Shown here: piece after piece, positions 33,543-38,027 of the stretch
Numbering within the stretch: position 1 is the stretch's first letter
Layout of the letters: every line of letters starts with the position of its first letter
DNA from: an uncultured Mycoplasma sp.
GTDB lineage: Bacteria; Bacillota_I; Bacilli_A; Mycoplasmatales; Metamycoplasmataceae
Direction of reading: 5' to 3'
Assembly: GCA_947039385.1 (NCBI GenBank)
Contig: CAMQYR010000003.1
Coordinates: forward strand, 1 to 38,027
Length of the DNA stretch: 38,027 nt
Position numbers and translations under genes: made by a program
Notes under the pieces: generated by a model
What the model was told of the DNA's origin: nothing
Seen by the model: only the letters and a program-made list of their open reading frames with translations
Databases searched by the model: none

Positions 33543-34078
33543 TGAATATATTTTTAGATACATCTCAAAAAAGTTTTGTAGCATGCTTGTTTGATAAAGA
33601 TTATTTTGTAAAAAAACAAGTTATTAAGGATACAACACACAAAGTAGAAGAAATTCCATTGTTTTTTAATGATTTATTAATTGACAATAAAATAAATATT
33701 CATGATATTAAAAATTTTTATATAAATATTGGTCCAGGATCATTTACTGGATCAAGGATTTCTCTTGTTTATGTAAGAACAATCGCTCAAATAACGGGGG
33801 CAAAAGTTTGAACCACAAATTCCTTTAAGTTGTTAAAGTGTGATGATGATTTTTTAATTATTAATGCGAATAAAAATAAATCATTTAAAATTAACAAACA
33901 AAACATTAATCATCTATCAAAAACCATTTTAATTAGCAAATCAATTGATGAAAAATCAATTGATTATAAGGGTTTAATATTTAACTTTAAAGATTCTTTA
34001 AAGTTATTTACTGAAGAAGAACTATTAAGCATCAAACCCGAATATGGTTCTATGCCACAAATTGGAAGCGAAAAATAA
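33542..34078 (+). CDS. tsaB: tRNA t6A37 biosynthesis protein TsaB
   Basis: A 178-residue ASKHA-fold scaffold that dimerises with TsaD. The start NIFLDTSQKSFVACLF and INIGPGSFTGSRISL (family G-P-G-S-F-T-G-L-R) identify it. It contains little beyond the N-terminal domain, with a shortened C-terminal half. GTG 33542 shares its G with the TAG stop of tsaE; AGAGG upstream gives the ribosome site. One TGA-Trp. The stop shares a base with the tsaD ATG. Confidence 0.93.
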
Positions 34079-35025
34079 TGATATATTTAGGAGTGGAGTC
34101 AAGTCATGATGACACAGCTATTGGCATTATAGAAAATGGAGTTATCCTTTTAAATTTAAAAATTAGTCAAATTGATATTCACAAAAAATATGGTGGGACA
34201 ATTCCGGAAATAGCGTCTCGAGAACACATTTACAATTTTGCTATATTATTAGAAGAATTAAAAAATAAATTTGATTTAACAAAAGTGAATTATATTGCTT
34301 ATACAGAAAAACCCGGGTTAATTGGGTCATTACAAATAGGTTATTTATTTGCCCATGCATTGTCAATAACTTTGAACAAAGAATTAATTCCCATAAATCA
34401 TTTAGAAGGACATATTTATTCTGTATTATTGAGAAATAAAAAAGAAGTAAAAGTAAAAGAAATTATTTATCCTGCACTTTCATTGGTTGTGTCGGGGGGG
34501 CACACAAGTTTATTTTTACATAAAAATGAAAGGACATTTGATTCTATTGGACAAACGCTAGATGATGCATTAGGCGAAGTTTTTGACAAGATTGCAAGAA
34601 GTTTGGGTTTTGGTTTTCCTGGAGGTCAAGTAATTGATGATATTTTTGGAAAAAAAGATTTTAATAGTTTAATAAATATAACGGCACCAAAAACAAAATC
34701 GCCATTTGACTTTTCATTTAGTGGTATGAAAACACAGGTGATTAACATTATTCACAATTCTGTACAAAAAAATAAAACTTTAGACAGAGAGTTATTAGCA
34801 TATTCATTTCAAAAACAAGCAATTGATTATGTTATTAGTGTTACAAAAAAAACTATCGAAGTATACAAACCCTTAACATTAATTTTATCTGGTGGAGTAA
34901 GTGCTAATTCTTATTTAAGAAGTGAATTTCAAAAAATACATAAAAATGTATTGATGCCTATTAAGGGCTTTTCAACAGATAATGGGTCCATGATAGCAAT
35001 AGCTGCAGAAATATTGCACAAATAA
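34078..35025 (+). CDS. tsaD: tRNA N6-adenosine threonylcarbamoyltransferase TsaD
   Basis: A 315-residue catalytic subunit of t6A synthesis, transferring threonylcarbamoyl from TC-AMP to A37. The metal-binding His pair is in NHLEGHIYS; other landmarks are GVESSHDDTAIG, SLVVSGGHTSLF, DDALGEVFDKIARSLGFGFPGG, FSFSGMKT and LILSGGVSANSYLR. The S-G-G-H codons include GGG GGG, making a seven-G tract (34494-34500), very unusual in this genome. No TGA is needed. Last gene of the argS run. Confidence 0.97.
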   Translation: MIYLGVESSHDDTAIGIIENGVILLNLKISQIDIHKKYGGTIPEIASREHIYNFAILLEELKNKFDLTKVNYIAYTEKPGLIGSLQIGYLFAHALSITLNKELIPINHLEGHIYSVLLRNKKEVKVKEIIYPALSLVVSGGHTSLFLHKNERTFDSIGQTLDDALGEVFDKIARSLGFGFPGGQVIDDIFGKKDFNSLINITAPKTKSPFDFSFSGMKTQVINIIHNSVQKNKTLDRELLAYSFQKQAIDYVISVTKKTIEVYKPLTLILSGGVSANSYLRSEFQKIHKNVLMPIKGFSTDNGSMIAIAAEILHK

Positions 35026-35178
35026 TAAAATAGCATTTTAACCATTTTTAAATATAACCATTTTTTTGATTTATAATATACTTATAATTCAGTGTTTTGA
35101 TTTAGAGAAATATAATATTGTTTTATTTTGCTCCATATAATTTAACCATTTTTTGTGTAAAAATAGAAGGGAATTTTA
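35026..35178 (+). promoter_or_regulatory. Leader of the purine permease gene, with repeated AACCATTTTT
   Basis: About 150 nt without a gene. The 10-mer AACCATTTTT occurs three times (from 35040, 35056 and 35144), and TATAAT-like boxes stand near 35072 and 35082, so a transcript from the latter would have a leader of roughly 90 nt. I looked for a purine riboswitch and did not find its conserved core. Confidence 0.4.
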
Positions 35179-36708
35179 GTGAAATGAATTAGAAATTATT
35201 TTAAATTTGATGAAAGAAATGCTACTTTTAAGAAAGAAATTATTGGTGGAATATCAACGTTTATTGCTATGGCATATATTTTAGCTGTCAATCCATCATT
35301 GGTTGGTGATAGTTGATCTGGGGATTTGTTGAATGGTGTTAAAGAAAATATTTCATCAAAATTACCCGGGGTATCTGGGGGTCTCTTTTTAGCCACAGCA
35401 ATATCTGCATTTTTAGCAACAATTCTTATGGGGGCTTGGGCAAATATACCGATTGGATTAGCGCCAGGAATGGGCTTGAATGCATTTTTTGCATATACAG
35501 TTTCTCAATCTATTGGGTTTAATGGTGCCTTAACTGTAACAATACTTTCGGGGTTTGTTTATTTTTTAATTGTTGTAACACCAGCAAGAGATTTTATATC
35601 TAAAAAAGTCCCCAAAAACTTAAAACTTTCCATTGGTGCAGCTTTAGGATTTTTTGTTGCTTATTTAGGTATGCAAGGCTCTGGGATAATTCAAACCAGT
35701 TCAGCAACTTTAACTAAGTTAGGTGATTTTAGTAATGGTTTAGTAATTTTATCTATTGTAATATTGTTTTTAGGGTTGGTATTACATTATTTAAAGGTGC
35801 CAGGAGGAATTTTAGTGACTATGATTATAGGTGCATTAATTCTAATCACCCTCTTGAAAACGGGTATTATTTCATATGATGATCAAAAATATTCTTTATT
35901 GGGAAAATATGGAGAATTAGGAACATTTGTAGATGTAGCAAAAGGGGGATGATTAGGTTTTGCTGATGCAAGTGTTTGAAAATCACCTATGACATATTTG
36001 GGAATATTTTCATTCGTTTATATGGATTTTTTTGATACTACAGGAACATTAATGTCTTTAAATAGAATGATTAAACTTGATGAAACAGATAAACATTGAA
36101 TGAATAAAGCAAATAAAGTAGATGCAATAGGCACAATTGCAGGGGCGGCTATGGGAGCAACAACCGTAACTTCTTTTGTGGAATCAACTGTTGGTGTGTC
36201 AGCTGGAGCAAAAACAGGATTTTCAGCAGTAATTACAGCAATGATGTTTGGGCTATCAATTGCGGCATGACCAATTCTACAAGTGTTTATGCCTGTCCCA
36301 ATAACCACTTCTGTTTCAACGACTTATTACCAACCAATTGTCGGACCGGTTTTGATTATTGTAGGAACATTGATGATTTCTCAACTAAAACATTTTGAGT
36401 GAGAAATAACAATGGATCTTCCAATGTTATTTTTAACTATCATGTTTATGATGTTGTCTAACTCTATAGCAGACGGAATGGCGGCGGGAGCTATAACATT
36501 TTTGATTATGAACTTCTTTGGTGGTTTAGTCCAAAAAATAACAAATAAGAAAAAAATAATTGAATCTATGGAGATTCAATTTAGTGATTCTAAACCAGAA
36601 GTTAAAACAAGAGAGTTGAATTATTGGAAAAGAATAAATGGTGTCATAATATTTATCGCCTTATTCTCAATAACCTTTATTATTATAAATATATTTATAA
36701 TAACGTAA
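35179..36708 (+). CDS. NCS2 family (AzgA-type) guanine/hypoxanthine permease
   Basis: A 509-residue membrane transporter with about 12-14 hydrophobic segments. AzgA-type motifs are clear: KKEIIGGISTFIAMAYILAVNP at the start, GLAPGMGLNAFFAY, FVYMDFFDTTGTLMS, and SFVESTVGVSAGAKTGFSAV. These proteins import guanine, hypoxanthine or adenine with protons, fitting a mollicute that salvages purines. Start GTG 35179 follows GAAGGGA by 6 nt; the second Trp codon is TGA, three codons in. The three AACCATTTTT repeats upstream hint at regulation. Confidence 0.93.
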
Positions 36709-36760
36709 GTCTCAACTAAATAAGAATTATATTTTTGCAAATATAGTGAGAAATAATAGT
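36709..36760. other. Convergent intergenic region between permease and ung
   Basis: Contains a 7-bp inverted repeat (TATATTT / AAATATA, 4-nt loop, 36728-36745). It could be a weak bidirectional hairpin but has no clear U-run. Confidence 0.25.
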
Positions 36761-37414
36761 TTATAAATTTCAATCAATAATTTTCATATTTTTTTGGTGC
36801 AATATTTCATTAATTTTTTTGAAGTGATTATTTCCTAAAAATCCATTATGTGCACTTAATGGTGAAGGGTGTGAAGATTCCAAAATATAAAATTTAGGAG
36901 ATATTAAAGATTTAAGTTTTTTTGCATTATTTCCTCATAGCACAAAAATTAAAAATTCTTTTTCTTCATTTAAAAAATTTATAAAGTTTTTAGTAAATGT
37001 TTCTCAACCTATTTTGGAATGACTGTTCGGCAAATTTTTTTCAACCGAAAGAGATGTATTTAACAATAAAACACCTTGTGTCGATCAAGGAGACAAATCA
37101 TTGCAAGAAATATTTATTAGTGGATATTCTCTTTTTAATTCCTTAAAAACATTTATTAGTGATTTTGGTGTTCTTGTTATTTTTGTTGAAAAGGCTAACC
37201 CATCCGCCATACCTTCAGAGTAATAAGGATCTTGTCCAAAAATAATAACCATAGTTTTATTAAATGGTGTTATTTCAAAAGAATGAAAAAAATCTTCTTC
37301 TTTAGGAAAGATTATCTTTTGTTCTTTTTTAGCTCTTTGTATAATGTTTAAAATATTTTTGAAATAAGGTTGTTTTGATTGTTGATCAAGAAAATAATTA
37401 AAATCTTTTTTCAT
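36761..37414 (-). CDS. ung: Uracil-DNA glycosylase (family 1)
   Basis: A 217-residue enzyme that removes uracil from DNA. The water-activating loop is GQDPYYSEGMADGLAFS with catalytic Asp62; the usual His after D-P-Y is Tyr65. VLWGNNAKKL and the HPSPLSAHNGFLG leucine loop with catalytic His are intact. Several TGA-Trp codons (SPWSTQG, IGWETF, VLWG, IDWNL) must be read through. The start ATG overlaps the stop of the 86-residue gene upstream by one base. Confidence 0.95.
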
Positions 37415-37674
37415 TATTCAATCACACTCTTTATTTTTCCTATAATAATTTGGTTATTTTGTATTAAGCGTTGACCAACTTTTTGATTAATTTGTAACAC
37501 TTCATCTTTTATAATTTTCAACATCCGGTTTAAATTTCTACCAATTTCTTGTTCATCCATATTTAGATTATTTTGCACTTTTAGTTTATTCAAATTTATA
37601 TTACTATTAAAATTAAAAAAATCTAAATCACCACTTTTATCCAATAATATTTTTTTTATTTCTTTTTTGTTCAT
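37414..37674 (-). CDS. Small hypothetical protein upstream of ung
   Basis: An 86-residue charged protein without membrane helix or signal; residues about 38-86 are an amphipathic, possibly coiled stretch (IGRNLNRMLKIIKDEVLQINQ). No family recognised. ATG 37674 follows GGAG with 6-nt spacing, and the TAA stop shares a base with the ung ATG, so the two are coupled. Confidence 0.65.
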   Translation of the reverse strand: MNKKEIKKILLDKSGDLDFFNFNSNINLNKLKVQNNLNMDEQEIGRNLNRMLKIIKDEVLQINQKVGQRLIQNNQIIIGKIKSVIE

Positions 37675-38004
37675 ATTTCTCCATTAAACATTAAATAAAC
37701 TAAATTCAATAATATATAAAGTATATATTGAATTACATAATTACCTACACTTTCATAAAGGTTGAATATTACTATTAATTTATGTTTAAAACATTTTAAT
37801 TTTCTTTAATTAAACTATTTAAAATTAATAATTAGCAAAAAGGTATGTCATTACTTTATTATAACTTTAGTTATATTAAAGTTGAAAATAAAACAATTAC
37901 CAAAAGAAAAGATAAAGACGATACTAAAAAATTTTTAACATAACAACTCCATATGGAATAAATTATTTATAGAAACGCTTCAAAGAAACATATGGAAAAC
38001 TAAT
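37675..38004. other. Gene-poor right end
   Basis: About 330 nt with no supported gene. It has a 9-bp inverted repeat (AATTCAATA / TATTGAATT, 14-nt spacer) near 37704-37735, upstream of the hypothetical gene, and a 32-codon open frame (37845-37943) that is Lys-rich but has its only purine-rich stretch one base from the ATG. The 10-bp palindrome TCCATATGGA is at 37948-37957. Confidence 0.4.
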
Positions 38005-38027
38005 AGATCGGAAGAGCACACGTCTGA
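38005..38027. other. Illumina adapter remnant (sequencing artefact)
   Basis: The final 23 bases begin AGATCGGAAGAGC and match the start of the common TruSeq read-1 3' adapter over their whole length. They are not genomic. Confidence 0.96.

Noticed and set aside
35026-35178. Purine riboswitch before the purine permease
   Set aside because: I looked for the conserved UAUAAU ... UCUACC core and three-way junction; only an isolated TATAAT-like stretch is present.
37845-37943. 32-codon open frame near the right end
   Set aside because: Too short, Lys-rich low-complexity sequence, purine run only one base from the ATG, no promoter and no recognisable domain.

Overview
The window is a 38 kb piece of a mollicute (mycoplasma-type) genome. 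It is very AT-rich, and UGA is read as tryptophan throughout: most genes are continuous only if in-frame TGA is sense, for example lysS, the P80/P60 genes, a 2,683-residue permease, pgi, argS and ung. A tRNA-Trp(CCA) gene is present, and TGG is used beside TGA. The order P80 - P60 - HinT is the Hit-interacting membrane complex locus described in Mycoplasma hominis, so a hominis-group or related mycoplasma is my best guess; this is inference. The last 23 bases are Illumina adapter, so the right end is a contig end and not genome sequence.

Layout. 1-3041 (+): a ThiT-like ECF transporter S-component, lysS, and a degenerate Cof-type HAD protein that probably starts at a non-canonical ATT inside lysS. 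3056-8525 (-): an intact Cof-type HAD phosphatase, then hinT, lipoprotein P60 and membrane protein P80 (transcribed P80 to P60 to HinT). 8649-9365 (+): a divergent LicD-family protein. 9446-23727 (-): about 14 kb with all genes on one strand, in transcription order mnmE, tatD, ksgA, an unknown 215-aa gene, prs, rsmG, a giant double-FtsX ABC permease and its MacB/LolD-type ATPase, whose N-terminus carries an 81-bp tandem repeat. 23785-24888 (+): ychF. 24918-25997 (-): an RlmD/TrmA-type RNA (uracil-5) methyltransferase. 26071-26144 (+): tRNA-Trp(CCA). 26167-26820 (-): recO, divergent from an orphan OmpR/PhoB-like regulator (26850-27560), with a 29-bp perfect hyphenated palindrome as the whole intergenic region. 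27569-29290 (+): an S1-domain protein, pgi and the SRP RNA. 29423-30752 (+): dnaN and the S4-domain yaaA gene, without dnaA or recF. 30862-35025 (+): argS, rpoE (delta), a small membrane protein and the t6A genes tsaE-tsaB-tsaD in tightly overlapping order. 35179-36708 (+): an NCS2/AzgA purine permease. 36761-37674 (-): ung and an 86-aa unknown gene. 37675-38004 is essentially gene-free.

Most of this is core housekeeping: translation (lysS, argS, tRNA-Trp), tRNA and rRNA modification (mnmE, tsaBDE, ksgA, rsmG, RlmD-like), replication and repair (dnaN, recO, ung), and nucleotide supply (prs, purine permease). The less ordinary parts are the giant permease with its repeat-bearing ATPase, two apparently catalysis-impaired enzymes (the HAD-like protein and the LicD-like protein), the pseudo-receiver regulator at a symmetric promoter, and a window-wide signal: eight genes have TATAAT 6-7 bases before the start codon, and seven of them show no Shine-Dalgarno, as expected for leaderless mRNAs.
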